A DNA stretch of 64,000 bases from JALZUE01 sp051251725 (GCA_051251725.1 JBPOFN010000003.1:165000-228999); one strand, 5' to 3'. Positions 25,822-36,258 are shown, counted from the first letter of the stretch. Program-made: numbers and translations. The notes: a model not told the origin generated them from the sequence alone.

Positions 25822-27168
25822 TTATGGAGTATCGATATCTATAGCAACATAAAAATACCTTGCAGGAGGCTGAACCATAACGGGAGATAACGTCGGTAAT
25901 ACAACTTTTAGCCACTGGGACTGATAAAGTTCATCTAATGAATTTAGTGCTGGGATCTCTGTAAGCTGCCAAGTCCTGTAGGTGACCAGATCTTGATACA
26001 TACTTCCCTCAACTGCATCAACAAGGTAGTCTGCGGGTAACTCATAAATGAAGCCATTATCACTTTGGCTAGGCAATAAATAATCCCACTCATCCGTTGT
26101 ATTATCTATTCTCGAAAATCTTTCATAACCGGTTATAATACGTTCATTTTCGCCATTAAGGTCATAAGCTAGTGTTGGGTTATTTATTAATGGGGTTAGT
26201 AATTCGGGGGCGAATATTGGCTTATCGAAAAAAATATCGGTTGTCTCATTATTCAAAGGAACATGCACTCCCCAAAAGCGTACCGGTTGAGAGGTGCCAA
26301 TGACATCCAACTGGCTATAAGCATGAAAATCAATTTTCTCTACTCTATCGTGGTCAAGCACATTGATACTTGAACTACCTTCATTAGCAGGGACGCTATA
26401 ATTATATACCTGATCCGTAACATAGCTGATTAAATGTGAAGTAATTTCACTGGTATTAATTGTTATTTCACGGCCTAACTCACCCTCTAAATCCATATCT
26501 ATAACCAGCGCACTATCGAGTAAAGTTTGGCTAGGTTCCGCTATGGTTCTGTAAGATATTTGGCCACTACTTCCATTAAGGTCATTAGCTACTAATAATG
26601 CTTCAATTCCCTCGTCAAGCTCGCATAACTGGGTGTTGTCAAACTGACTAACATCATTTGACGACGAAATACTTGAGTAAGGAAGATTCATTTTCCTTGT
26701 GGTCAATCGACCTGGTATTACTGAGATACTTGCTGTTTGGCATGTACAACCTGTCGTATCATCTAACCTTGTCGTTAAGGTACCTAAATCACCTACGGGA
26801 TAATTAGCTAACAGGGTTATCTTCAAATTCTTTTTGTCTGAGGTGTCTTCCCCAGTATCACGTACAATCATTAAATTGATGTGTGCTTGTTCAAAAGTCG
26901 CTTCAATTTCCCCTTTTTCATTAGGTAAATGTCGGGAGGATATTTCACCACCTCCTGCATATACTATAGCTTCGTAGTGCGGATATTCAGCCCTTTGACC
27001 ACAAAGATTCATACTATCCATCGACATACTAAACTGATAAATAGTCGGGGGTGGCTCATTATCTACTGGGGGAGTACTTGAGTCATTACCGCAAGAGGTA
27101 AGGCAAAGTAGCAAGCTAGAAAAAAGTATCGATTTAACATTTATAAATCTACGTTGTTTACTCATCAT
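25822..27168 (-). CDS. Large surface or periplasmic lipoprotein of unknown function
   Basis: About 448 residues from ATG 27168 (GGAA upstream); the frame extends to 27240. Signal KSILFSSLLLCLTSCGND has a clear lipobox with Cys at about residue 21, followed by a Pro-rich linker SSTPPVDNEPPPTIY. The rest is acidic and beta-rich with several Cys (CGQRAEYPHYEA, DDTTGCTCQTAS). I recognise no catalytic motif. It is followed closely by an outer-membrane barrel gene, so the pair may act together at the outer membrane. Confidence 0.7.
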   Translation of the reverse strand: MMSKQRRFINVKSILFSSLLLCLTSCGNDSSTPPVDNEPPPTIYQFSMSMDSMNLCGQRAEYPHYEAIVYAGGGEISSRHLPNEKGEIEATFEQAHINLMIVRDTGEDTSDKKNLKITLLANYPVGDLGTLTTRLDDTTGCTCQTASISVIPGRLTTRKMNLPYSSISSSNDVSQFDNTQLCELDEGIEALLVANDLNGSSGQISYRTIAEPSQTLLDSALVIDMDLEGELGREITINTSEITSHLISYVTDQVYNYSVPANEGSSSINVLDHDRVEKIDFHAYSQLDVIGTSQPVRFWGVHVPLNNETTDIFFDKPIFAPELLTPLINNPTLAYDLNGENERIITGYERFSRIDNTTDEWDYLLPSQSDNGFIYELPADYLVDAVEGSMYQDLVTYRTWQLTEIPALNSLDELYQSQWLKVVLPTLSPVMVQPPARYFYVAIDIDTP

Positions 27169-27430
27169 AATATCTAAAATTCCATTGTATAGTGCACTGA
27201 CTATAGAAGTGATATTCCTTTCTATTTCAGTCGTTAACATTTAATGCTTGTTAAAAACAAACAGTTTTATTTTTATCTAAATTTCTTACGTATGAAGAGG
27301 AATAACATTAAAGTACCAAACATCCAGTTAACTCATTGAGTAGCGACATGAAACTCCTTATGGTACATCCCAAAAAAATGATGATAATCAGTGAAAGCGG
27401 TTGAGTGTCAGCGGCCAGTTATTTTCTAGG

Positions 27431-27925
27431 TTATGTTTCAATTTTACGCCCATTTTTGAGCTCTTCTTCATCTGGAATTTCAAATCTTGGTTCCATAAAG
27501 TTAAACATCATGTCCGTCACTTCAAAAGCGTAAACAGACGGATCTTTTTCTATATTTCGTTTATCGACACGCTGCTTACGAGTATTTTTTGAAGCGTTTA
27601 AGTAGTGTATTTCAGGTTCGATACCTAACGCTCTAGCTCTATTAGCAAAAATATCTCTTTGAGCTTTGGTCGTAAAACCAAGATCCAGAATAACGTTTCC
27701 ATCCATTTCCAAAATCTGTTCACTTATTTGCCAAATTTGCTCTGAACACCGATTGACCCTTTCCATCATCCATTCAAAATCTAGATTAACCATATCTTTG
27801 GCAAATAATGTTTGCATCCATGGGTCAATGGAAAATTTAATTGCTTTTATTTCATTAGCGAGTAATAGCGAATGAGTTGTTTTCCCGACGCCTGTCGGGC
27901 CACAAACTAAAATTAATCTTGCCAT
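27431..27925 (-). CDS. P-loop kinase/zeta-toxin-like ATPase (AAA_33)
   Basis: 164 residues. Walker A LVCGPTGVGKTTHSL begins at residue 6; a D-rich helix KFSIDPWMQTLFA follows; Walker B-like GNVILDLGFTTKAQRD; and a C-terminal lid with arginines NTRKQRVDKRN. This pattern belongs to small kinases of COG0645 type, related to zeta toxin and chloramphenicol phosphotransferase, acting on small molecules. No antitoxin gene is adjacent, so it is more likely a metabolic or resistance-type kinase than a toxin. The substrate cannot be given. Confidence 0.78.
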   Translation of the reverse strand: MARLILVCGPTGVGKTTHSLLLANEIKAIKFSIDPWMQTLFAKDMVNLDFEWMMERVNRCSEQIWQISEQILEMDGNVILDLGFTTKAQRDIFANRARALGIEPEIHYLNASKNTRKQRVDKRNIEKDPSVYAFEVTDMMFNFMEPRFEIPDEEELKNGRKIET

Positions 27926-28493
27926 AATATTTAAAATCTCTTAATAATGTATATCGCTCAAGTATGGGCTGAAATGTATAGTCAAGTTAAACTAAGAAAA
28001 CAGTTTATAGTTCCAAAATAGTTAAATAGATCTAATATCTTTCACAAGTCAGCCAAGTATTATATAGACCGTTTCCAGTACTTGTAATAGCGCGTTTTCG
28101 GCGTTTTTCGAACAGTAAATTATAGAAACTTACCGAAACTTGCATGTTGTTTGTGCTAATTGTGGTATAGCGCATTTTTATACTTTATCTTTCCTAGTTT
28201 TAAAGTTGTTAACGTTATTTAACTTTAATCAGTATCGAGGAGCGTCAGTATATCCATCTCCTTACTCTCAGATAACTGCTGTTAACGCATAATAAATATA
28301 CATAAATGCATAATTAATTGTTTTTACGTAATCACGCAAAGCAAGCTTGGTTAATAAAAACCACTCACTCAGTGCTTAGGCTAAATAATCAAAGGCTAAA
28401 CGTCATCATCAACACCTATATAATTAGGTAGTTAAAATAACTAGGTATTTCCCTAAGTAACATTTACTATTTTTGATAAAGAGAGTTTGATTA
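27926..28493. other. Intergenic region, 568 bases
   Basis: No credible gene and no strong palindrome. It contains a G+C-richer patch near 28090-28120 (CGCGTTTTCGGCG) of unknown meaning. Confidence 0.35.
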
Positions 28494-29069
28494 TTAAAAT
28501 TGATAACCAACAGAAAGCATCGAATATACCCCGCCAGTTTTGATATTTGTATCGAACAACTCAACTTCAGCGTCACTGAATCGGATTTCGGCCCCAATTA
28601 TCATTTTATTATCAAACTTCCAGTTTATGCCTGTTGATAACCAACAACCTAAGTCACCGTTGTCCTGTTTTTCAACAGTATCACCACTAACCTTTGTATT
28701 TTCTGCTACAGCAAAGTTAACTCCTCCGCCGATATAAGGTTCGATATTATGATATGTCCAATGTTTTCTTAAACCGAGATGTAAACCTCCGGTCACTCTT
28801 TCTGATTTTATATTGTCACTATTGGTTTCTTTGCCTGCTGCTAACAAATCAACAGCTATGCTCACTGGCCAATCTTTGTGTTTGATATCCATACCTATGC
28901 CAAAGGCAGAATGATTTTTATCTCCGAAAGCATCGGTGTCTAAATCCTTGTTACCAAGAAGAATTGAAACTCTATTATTCCAATCGTCATCAGCATGGGC
29001 AAATGAGTTTAGTAGCATCGTTAACAATGAAGTCGTAACAGAAATGGTGATTACTTTTTTTAAATTCAT
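28494..29069 (-). CDS. Outer-membrane beta-barrel protein (YfaZ-like)
   Basis: 191 residues with signal peptide ending LNSFAHA at about 26. The mature protein has repeated amphipathic strands, for example WPVSIAVDLLAAGKET, GGLHLGLRKHWTYHNIEPYI, IIGAEIRFSDAEVELFD, and closes with MLSVGYQF: the terminal Phe is the usual insertion signal for the Bam machinery. The arrangement of a YIGGG strand and aromatic end resembles the YfaZ and OmpW-like group. Function is unknown. Its upstream side carries a MITE-like element at 29101. Confidence 0.75.
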   Translation of the reverse strand: MNLKKVITISVTTSLLTMLLNSFAHADDDWNNRVSILLGNKDLDTDAFGDKNHSAFGIGMDIKHKDWPVSIAVDLLAAGKETNSDNIKSERVTGGLHLGLRKHWTYHNIEPYIGGGVNFAVAENTKVSGDTVEKQDNGDLGCWLSTGINWKFDNKMIIGAEIRFSDAEVELFDTNIKTGGVYSMLSVGYQF

Positions 29070-29100
29070 AATTTTTCTTAATTAATCTAGATTGAGGTAA

Positions 29101-29367
29101 ATATACCCGTTATCGTTCAAAATGCATGTTTCAGAGTGTTTGAGCAACATCAATTCAAGGCGACGCTTTGCAATAATGGTCACTCCCTTATAAAAAGTGT
29201 TAACGATGAAGTGATTTTGCTCAAACGCTTCTTTCATGGGGCTAAAAACGATTTATGTTGCGTGATTAAATTGAATAATAGAATGACTATTATCTCAATT
29301 TAATGCCTTACCTAAATCGTTTTTAGTTCCCACTGAAATCACACACTTTGAATGGTAACGGGTATAT
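29101..29367. mobile_element. MITE-like element with terminal and nested inverted repeats
   Basis: Ends ATATACCCGTTATCGTTCAA (29101) and the near-complement finishing at 29367 (TTGAATGGTAACGGGTATAT) match at about 21 of 24 positions. Inside, CTAAAAACGATTTA and TAAATCGTTTTTAG form a second perfect stem, and ATTAAATTGA/TCAATTTAAT lies within that. No coding capacity. Size, terminal repeats and nested palindromes fit a non-autonomous miniature element. Confidence 0.72.
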
Positions 29368-29590
29368 ATAAAGTGCTGAAATATTTAAATCCCATGCGCT
29401 TAATTCGAAAAGCATTATGTATAAAAAGTGAAATTAAGGTGTATTGATAAGTAGGTGAGGACAATTACAATCGTTCGATTACAATCAGTAATCGCTATCT
29501 GATTGATCTTTTTAGTTTATTTTTCTATGTTTTATTGTCCTTCCTTGTAGGAGGGGACAATAAAACACAGTGCACATAATAGTATCTTCC

Positions 29591-30874
29591 CTAATTACGG
29601 GCGGATACAGCGTCCTTATTATGTTTTTTAAATTGGAGGGGCGTCGTGCCTACGTGTTTTTTAAACGCTGAATAAAAAGCAGAACGCGAATTAAAAGCTG
29701 AATCTATGGCTATTTCAACAACACTTTTTTGGCTGAGCGCTGGGTCGAGTAATTGCTTTTTAGCAAAGTCAATTCGCTGAATATTAATGAAATCAAAAAA
29801 ACTCATCTGATATATTGAATTTAACGTTTGTGATAAATAGTTGGGAGAAACCGATAATGCATCGGCTAACTGCGGCATACTTAAATTAGGTTCTAAATAC
29901 ATTGGTTTAATAAGCATTAATGAATCAAGCTTTTTGGCTATTCGCGTCATATCTTCATTAGAAAGCGCTGATTTCAGGTATTTATTTTTTGGTGATGTTT
30001 GCATCAAGTCACTTTCATTCGTTAGCTTGGTTTTAGTGCTGTTATCAACAAGAGTTGCTTCATTATTTAAGTCATTAGCTTTCAACTCATTTATATAGGA
30101 GCGCTCGCTGCGCCGATATATTCTTGGCTGCATTAACCCCATAATACCAATATAAAAAATCACAATAATCGAGAAATACTCCATGAAGCCCATCATTGAA
30201 GTTACTTCTTCTGATTGTTGAAAGAAAACCAACCCCAAAACACCCTTTAACAAACCAAATAAAAATAACCACAACATATTAGTTAACCACAGCAAGGTGA
30301 TACGTTCTCGATATGAGAATATATTGTTAACACGTTTTTTATGAGCAATAAGCATTTTGATACTAAGGAAAACATAAACACAGAAGCTGATAATTTTTAA
30401 AAATGCTTGAGCGCCAAGGCTATAAAAAACCAGATTTGTCCACTGTGTTGATATGACACCATTTTCCATTAACGCTAATTTGGCATCGAAATCCATTAAC
30501 CAATAAGGAATAGATAAGATGAAACATAAGAAAAATATTGCGTAATGCTTAATTACTTTTTGAGGTTGATTGTTTTTCTCAGGATGCGTTAATTGTCTTA
30601 CATACCAATAAAGAGCTATGCCAATACAAGCATCAAAAGGCAAATTAGAACCGACAAGCAGCGGAAATTGAAATATATAATGGGTATCTATTAAGAACTT
30701 TTGAAAGACTTCAATGCTAAAAGCAATAAGTATAATGGATAAGTGAATGTGAATTTTTCTACCTTTTTTGCTACGGAAATACAGCAAAATAGCAAATATC
30801 ATTCCTTGGCTAACAGCAAGAAATAACAGCAAGGAGTTGAAATTGATAATTGGAGGCATAGTAAAAAGTTCCAT
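29591..30874 (-). CDS. Membrane-bound AraC-type regulator
   Basis: 427 residues. Seven or so hydrophobic segments cover about 10-250 (for example NSLLLFLAVSQGMIFAILLY and FFLCFILSIPYWLMDF), then a linker, then an AraC helix-turn-helix domain in the last 110 residues (LSMPQLADALSVSPNYLSQT, and VEIAIDSAFNSRSAFYSAFK ending GTTPLQFKKH). The layout, membrane sensor plus AraC output, occurs in Bacteroidetes and marine gammaproteobacteria for nutrient or envelope signals. Its ligand is not predictable. No adjacent target gene is obvious. Confidence 0.85.
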   Translation of the reverse strand: MELFTMPPIINFNSLLLFLAVSQGMIFAILLYFRSKKGRKIHIHLSIILIAFSIEVFQKFLIDTHYIFQFPLLVGSNLPFDACIGIALYWYVRQLTHPEKNNQPQKVIKHYAIFFLCFILSIPYWLMDFDAKLALMENGVISTQWTNLVFYSLGAQAFLKIISFCVYVFLSIKMLIAHKKRVNNIFSYRERITLLWLTNMLWLFLFGLLKGVLGLVFFQQSEEVTSMMGFMEYFSIIVIFYIGIMGLMQPRIYRRSERSYINELKANDLNNEATLVDNSTKTKLTNESDLMQTSPKNKYLKSALSNEDMTRIAKKLDSLMLIKPMYLEPNLSMPQLADALSVSPNYLSQTLNSIYQMSFFDFINIQRIDFAKKQLLDPALSQKSVVEIAIDSAFNSRSAFYSAFKKHVGTTPLQFKKHNKDAVSARN

Positions 30875-31311
30875 ATGATGTTCTGTTCTTTCCTATAGTA
30901 GTAATTTAGTTAGTTTTTATAAATGCTGACATTTTGATTAAGTAAACGGCTTATAACATGTTTTATTCGCACTCTATTTGAATACACGCTTTTAAAAACC
31001 TGCTTGAAAATGGTTAAGCTATAGAGAAAATTATTTTTATAATACCAGAGAGACAATTAATTACAGTTTCCGAGCGTTTAGGCTCCGAACGTAATGGTAG
31101 CTTAAGGCTGACCTGCACTTATTTTCTGAAAATTAAATGTCAGCTTTGGCTATAAGTTGACCTAAAAAACAGCCAACGTCAGCAAGGCACCTCTCTCTGT
31201 CAGACTAGTTGTCATAAACCATATCTCACTATGTACTCCAAACCGAGATAAAAAAAATCTATAAGTTCATGTAACTCATTACCCTTTTTATATGCTGAGC
31301 ATGTTTAGTTT
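30875..31311. other. Intergenic region, 437 bases
   Basis: No credible gene. Around 31060-31090 a plus-strand stretch reads ITVSERLGSERNGSLRL, possibly a transposase scrap, but too short to assign. Confidence 0.3.
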
Positions 31312-32340
31312 TTACAAATGAAATAAATTAAGGCCAAATGCTCGTTTGACATTATTTAAAACTTGATTTGATTCTTCTTGAGATTTTTGACTACCAATTC
31401 GAAGAATATCTATCAATTGAGCTTTATCGGATATGAATATTTCCCTACGCTCTCTCAATGGTTTTAATAAATCTTGTAAGCACTCCTCTAGAATTCTTTT
31501 AGTTGTTCCATCACCTAGCCCACCTTTTTGATATCTAGCCTTCAAATCATTGATATAAGATGGATCAGAGTGAAATGCATCTAAGTAAGTAAAAACAACA
31601 TTACCACTAATTTGACCTGGATCTTCTACGTTTAAATGTTTAGGGTCGGTATACATAGATTTTACTGCTTTCGAAATGTCTTTTTCACTAGAACTTAACA
31701 GAATACAGTTACCCATAGATTTAGACATTTTACTTTTACCATCAGAACTAGGCAAACGAGGTACTTTACTTAATAATGGGCGACACTCCACTAGAATATC
31801 ATCCTGTGCGATATGATTTAATTTTCTAACGATCTCATTTGTCTGTTCAATCATTGGTAGTTGATCATCACCAACCGGAATTAAGGTTCCTTTGAACGCC
31901 GTAATATCAGCAGCCTGACTAATCGGGTATGTCAAAAAGCCTGTTGGGATCGAACTACCGAATGATTTACTTGCTATTTCATTTTTTACAGTTGGATTTC
32001 TCTGTAATCTAGCGACAGAAACTAAATTTGAGTAATACATTGTTAATTCAGACAATGCAGGAATGGCCGACTGTAAACAAATAGTTGTTTTTAGAGGATC
32101 AATACCGACAGCCAAATAATCAGCGACTACATTTAAAATATTGGAAGATACTTTATGAGGATTATGACCGTTATCAGTTAAGCCTTGTAAATCAGCGACC
32201 AAAATGGTTTGGTCATGCTCATGTTGCAATTTTACTCGCTGCTGAAGCGATCCAACAAAATGGCCGAGATGAAGTTGACCTGTTGCTCTATCACCAGTTA
32301 ATATTTTTTCTTTTTTAGTGTTGTGTATTGGATTGTGCAT
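31312..32340 (-). CDS. trpS: Tryptophanyl-tRNA synthetase
   Basis: About 342 residues from ATG 32340 (AAGAG 8 bases before it); an upstream in-frame start at 32376 is less likely. It charges tRNA-Trp in the cytoplasm. Class I signatures: TGDRATGQLHLGHFVGSL (HIGH-like) and KSKMSKSMGN (KMSKS). The N-terminal form TGDRxTGxLHLGH differs from the SGxQPTGxLHxGN form of the usual proteobacterial enzyme, so this looks like the alternative TrpRS type often present as a second copy. Some second TrpRS enzymes resist indolmycin-like inhibitors (family knowledge); that role here is inference. Isolated gene between two long gaps. Confidence 0.88.
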   Translation of the reverse strand: MHNPIHNTKKEKILTGDRATGQLHLGHFVGSLQQRVKLQHEHDQTILVADLQGLTDNGHNPHKVSSNILNVVADYLAVGIDPLKTTICLQSAIPALSELTMYYSNLVSVARLQRNPTVKNEIASKSFGSSIPTGFLTYPISQAADITAFKGTLIPVGDDQLPMIEQTNEIVRKLNHIAQDDILVECRPLLSKVPRLPSSDGKSKMSKSMGNCILLSSSEKDISKAVKSMYTDPKHLNVEDPGQISGNVVFTYLDAFHSDPSYINDLKARYQKGGLGDGTTKRILEECLQDLLKPLRERREIFISDKAQLIDILRIGSQKSQEESNQVLNNVKRAFGLNLFHL

Positions 32341-32936
32341 AATATGACTCTTGATTAATATTGCTATCAGAGACATAAATTATGATATTCATAAACGGTC
32401 TTCCGACAGCTTTGAATAGGTATGATTCATCGCCGCTCTATAAAATAGAACGCCACCATGAAATTGAAATGAAGTTGAATGTAGTGTTTGATTGCATTTT
32501 TTAAGACTATCATTCAAAAAAAATAAATTCAATATAATTTAAAAGAGCAACGGCTCCTCTAATTTTGAGTTAAAGTGAGCATCTTCCTAAACCGCTTTGT
32601 GCTCCACAGTGAGATAGAAATTAACATCAATAGTTTTAAGCTGTTTTTAGTGTTCAGAAACGTTGTTCTACCTTTATCTTGATAGTCAACAAAGCCACTA
32701 AAGGTCATTGTTCTTTTTATAACAGCAGATGTATTAGATAATCACTTCTAAGGCTATAGTCTTCATAACGTTTAATGAAAATATCTATATATAATTAAAG
32801 CAATGACTAACAGAGTGTTAAGTGAAAAACATCAGCCGTTAGCTTTATTGAATTCAATTTAGACTAGTTTATACTAAGCATTATTTGGTAGTTCTCGTGA
32901 TAGAATCAATTATTATCTTAATAGGTGTAAACAACT
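32341..32936. other. Intergenic region, about 600 bases, between trpS and the kinase gene
   Basis: Divergent promoter region. No gene, no T-box-like structure and no strong hairpin recognised. A small stem GAGCAACGGCTC appears near 32547. Confidence 0.35.
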
Positions 32937-35303
32937 TTGTCTTTACTTAACACTATTCCTCTAAGAAAAAAAATAGCATTGGCCGCAATATTCCCGTTGG
33001 TGATGTTATTGATCATTTCTGTAGTTACTTACTATAGTGTCCAACGACAAAATGACACCAACTTATGGGTTGAACATACTCATAAAGTTATTGGTGATGC
33101 TAATTATCTAATTAAATTATTAGTAGATATGGAAACAGGTGAAAGAGGTTTTTTAATTACTGGTAAAGATAATTTTTTGGAACCATTTTACTCCGCAAAA
33201 TCTAAATGGTACATACATCTAGCTTCGTTAAAAGAGCTGGTATCTGATAATCCAACTCAAGTAGAAAAACTTAATAAAATAGAATTGTTACATAAACAAT
33301 GGATATTATTGGCGGCTGAAAAGGAAATAGCTACCCGAAGGCAGGTAGATGAGTCAAATGATGTCACAATTGATGATGTACGACGGTTGATTGAACTTGA
33401 AACGGGTAAAACTATAATAGATAAAATACGCTTACTAGCAAGTAAGTTTGTTAGCATTGAAAATAATCTATTGATTGATAGACAACATATACAAAAAAAA
33501 TCTACAACGCTTACGATATTTGTTGTGGTTATAGGAACCCTCCTTGCTATTATTTTAGGCAGTTTACTTACTTTTTATATATCAAGAAATATCTCTGAAA
33601 ACCTCAATCGATTGGCCCAAGGAGCCGAACAAATTGAAAATGGTGAGTTTGAGCATCTAGTTATCATGGATACAAACGACGAAATTAATTTAGTTTCCCA
33701 CGCTTTTAATAAAATGAATGATTCTCTTAAAAATTCCATAAATACAATGGAAAATGCGGTGAAAGCGAAAAGTAATTTTTTAGCTAATATGTCTCATGAA
33801 ATTCGTACCCCGATGAATGGTGTGATAGGCATGACGAACCTCTTACTTGAGACTCCATTAAATAAAGAACAGTACAACTTTGCCAAAACGGCAAAATATA
33901 GTGCCGAATCTCTTTTGACTATCATCAATGACATTCTTGATTTTTCCAAAGTTGAAGCTGGCATGTTAGCGCTTGAACCCGTTGAATTTAGCTTAGAATT
34001 GTTGTTGTATGATGTTGGGAGCAGCATTGTTTTTCAAGCTCATAATAAGAATCTAGAACTGATTTGTCCTGCTAACATTATGCCGAGTCAGTCGTTCATT
34101 GCTGATCCTGGGCGCATTCGACAAATACTCAATAACTTACTTGGTAATGCAATTAAATTCACAGATGAAGGAGAGGTATCAGTCTATTGTAAAGTGCAAG
34201 AGCAGACTGAGCAGCGTACAAAACTCCTTTTTGAAATTAATGATACTGGTATTGGTCTTACTGAAGAACAACAAAACAAACTTTTTGAACGTTTCAGCCA
34301 AGCAGACGACTCAACTACTCGTAAATACGGTGGCACAGGGCTAGGGCTATCTATAAGCAAGCAGTTAGTTGAAATGATGGACGGTGAGATAGGTGTCACA
34401 AGTGTTGAAGGTAAAGGTTCAACGTTTTGGTTTACACTAAATATTGCTAATTCAAACACTGTGAGACCAAAGAAGGTTTTTAACAACTTACATGAACAAA
34501 AAATACTTGTCGTTGATGATAATTTAACCAATAGGGTTTTGTTAGGGCAACTACTTACTAAATGGCAAGTTGAACATACCTTGGTAGATAGCGGTAAGAA
34601 AGCGTTAGAAAAATTAACTGAAGAAAGTTTAAAAGGGAAACCTTACCATATCGCTATTCTAGATATGCAAATGCCTCAAATGGATGGTTTTCAGCTCGCT
34701 ACTAAGATCAAAAATGATAGTCAGCTTTTTAAAAATACTCGTTTAGTGATGCTAACATCACAAGGTCAACGAGGTGACGCTGGTAAATTACAGGCTGCTG
34801 GTTTTAATGGATATCTTAATAAACCTATCGATCAAACTGTTCTCTACAATACTTTAATGTCAGTAGCAGGAGTTAGCTCACCAGAGCAACCCTTGGTCAC
34901 GGCTTATAGCTCTCGTGAACTTCCTCAGTATACCGCTAGAGTTCTGGTCGTAGAGGACAACGCGATTAATCAGAAAGTAGCCCAAGGCTTATTGAAAAAA
35001 TTTGGTGTGCAAGTTGATTTAGCTGCCAATGGAGAAGAAGCTATAACTTCTTTGGAAAACCTTCCTTTTGATTTAGTTCTTATGGATTGTCAAATGCCAG
35101 TAATGGATGGTTATAAAGCAACTCAAAAAATTCGACACCCAGAATCGAAGGTACTTAATCGAGAAATACCGATAATAGCCATGACAGCAAATTCAATGGA
35201 AGGGGATCGAGAGAAGTGTCTAGCGGTGGGAATGAATGATTTTATCTCTAAGCCAGTAAACCCTAATAAGGTGCAAGAAGCATTAGAACGCTGGCTATCG
35301 TAA
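32937..35303 (+). CDS. CHASE3 hybrid histidine kinase with two receiver domains
   Basis: 788 residues, TTG start behind TAGGTG. Membrane segment 12-34, periplasmic CHASE3 domain about 38-188 (VDMETGERGFLITG), second membrane segment 190-214, HAMP 215-268, HisKA with SHEIRTPMNG (phospho-His 287), HATPase with NLLGNAIKFTDEGE and GGTGLGLSISKQLVEMM, then two receivers: VVDDNLTNR...LDMQMPQMDG at about 521-640 and VVEDNAINQ...MDCQMPVMDG at about 665-785. No HPt domain is present, so phosphate must pass to a separate HPt protein. CHASE3 senses an unknown signal. No response regulator lies beside it. Its stop is 15 bases before an attC site that bounds the integron. Confidence 0.92.
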   Translation: MSLLNTIPLRKKIALAAIFPLVMLLIISVVTYYSVQRQNDTNLWVEHTHKVIGDANYLIKLLVDMETGERGFLITGKDNFLEPFYSAKSKWYIHLASLKELVSDNPTQVEKLNKIELLHKQWILLAAEKEIATRRQVDESNDVTIDDVRRLIELETGKTIIDKIRLLASKFVSIENNLLIDRQHIQKKSTTLTIFVVVIGTLLAIILGSLLTFYISRNISENLNRLAQGAEQIENGEFEHLVIMDTNDEINLVSHAFNKMNDSLKNSINTMENAVKAKSNFLANMSHEIRTPMNGVIGMTNLLLETPLNKEQYNFAKTAKYSAESLLTIINDILDFSKVEAGMLALEPVEFSLELLLYDVGSSIVFQAHNKNLELICPANIMPSQSFIADPGRIRQILNNLLGNAIKFTDEGEVSVYCKVQEQTEQRTKLLFEINDTGIGLTEEQQNKLFERFSQADDSTTRKYGGTGLGLSISKQLVEMMDGEIGVTSVEGKGSTFWFTLNIANSNTVRPKKVFNNLHEQKILVVDDNLTNRVLLGQLLTKWQVEHTLVDSGKKALEKLTEESLKGKPYHIAILDMQMPQMDGFQLATKIKNDSQLFKNTRLVMLTSQGQRGDAGKLQAAGFNGYLNKPIDQTVLYNTLMSVAGVSSPEQPLVTAYSSRELPQYTARVLVVEDNAINQKVAQGLLKKFGVQVDLAANGEEAITSLENLPFDLVLMDCQMPVMDGYKATQKIRHPESKVLNREIPIIAMTANSMEGDREKCLAVGMNDFISKPVNPNKVQEALERWLS

Positions 35304-35317
35304 AGTATGGAAACTAA

Positions 35318-35377
35318 TAATTAACGCCTCGTTAAAAGCCAACTGTTTTTTGTCCTTGTTGAATTGCTTGTTAGCTG
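35318..35377 (-). other. Integron attC recombination site
   Basis: Read on the minus strand: AGCTAAC (R'' box) at the left end, a core containing GTTGGCTTTTAACGAGG, and GGCGTTAATT (L'/R') at the end, about 60 bases. The R'' box contains the TAA stop codon of the DUF1275 gene, as is usual for gene cassettes. Orientation agrees with the integrase fragment to the right. Confidence 0.75.
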
Positions 35378-36030
35378 TAATTTTTAGAGTAAACACGATA
35401 AAACACCGCAATAAAAAAACAAATGCTCGCAGGAAACAATAGTGCCATGAAATTATATTTTGTATACAACAACGCACCTAATGTGCCACCAAATATAAAA
35501 CCGATAATGATAGTTAAAAAGAGCTTTGCCTTACGCTTATCAAGCGTTTCACCTCTGAAAAACTCACCAAGCATTATACCTAAATCTGTGAAAATACCCG
35601 TTACATGAGTTGTTCTTATTACAGCGCCGCTATATGTTGTTGCCAAGGCATTTTGTAGTCCACATGCCGCGGAAGCAAAAAAATGACCATAAAACGAGCC
35701 AGTAGATAGAAACCATAGTGTGATTAGCAATAAAGCTGACTCTAATAGCAATGCTGTATCGTAGTGTCTGCCAAGCTTTAGAGTTGAACTATGCAATAAA
35801 AACCCAGCTATTATAGAGCCGAACAAAAATGACAACAAAATACCTAGCAAATGGATAACGTTTTGAAAGGATGAAGTTAAAAAGTTTGTGCCTAATAGAG
35901 TAGCCGTTCCTGACAAGTGGGATACAGATTGATGTTCAAAGCTAAGCAGTCCGACGGCATTCACAAATCCAGCTACCAACGCTAAAATAAAAGCACCTAT
36001 TTCAACCCATTTTGGCAGTTGCGAGATCAA
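35371..36030 (-). CDS. DUF1275 (YoaK-like) membrane protein, integron cassette gene
   Basis: 219 residues with six hydrophobic segments (EIGAFILALVAGFVNAVGLL, HLLGILLSFLFGSIIAGFLL, and so on). The start SFEHQSVSHLSGTATLLG and the ending with FGGTLGALLY are typical of the YoaK/DUF1275 family, inner-membrane proteins of unknown function that are common integron cargo. The stop codon sits in the attC R'' box at 35371, and the gene points away from the integrase, as cassette genes normally do. ATG at 36030 is the first good start. Confidence 0.82.
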   Translation of the reverse strand: MISQLPKWVEIGAFILALVAGFVNAVGLLSFEHQSVSHLSGTATLLGTNFLTSSFQNVIHLLGILLSFLFGSIIAGFLLHSSTLKLGRHYDTALLLESALLLITLWFLSTGSFYGHFFASAACGLQNALATTYSGAVIRTTHVTGIFTDLGIMLGEFFRGETLDKRKAKLFLTIIIGFIFGGTLGALLYTKYNFMALLFPASICFFIAVFYRVYSKNYS

Positions 36031-36258
36031 TATTCAGGACTCCGTTTAAGCAACTTGATAGCTGATGCTTATAATTAATAGTGATAGCGACAGGATATAA
36101 TTGTAATATGGCATCATTATCGGCATATACAAGACGATTGGATTCATCCACACGTCTAGACCAAAAACCGGATAAATTCTCTTTTAAAGGTTCAGGTTTT
36201 CCGATTCCTTCAAATGGAGAGTGCTTAGTATCGGTTATTAATTTATTAATTCTTTTAA

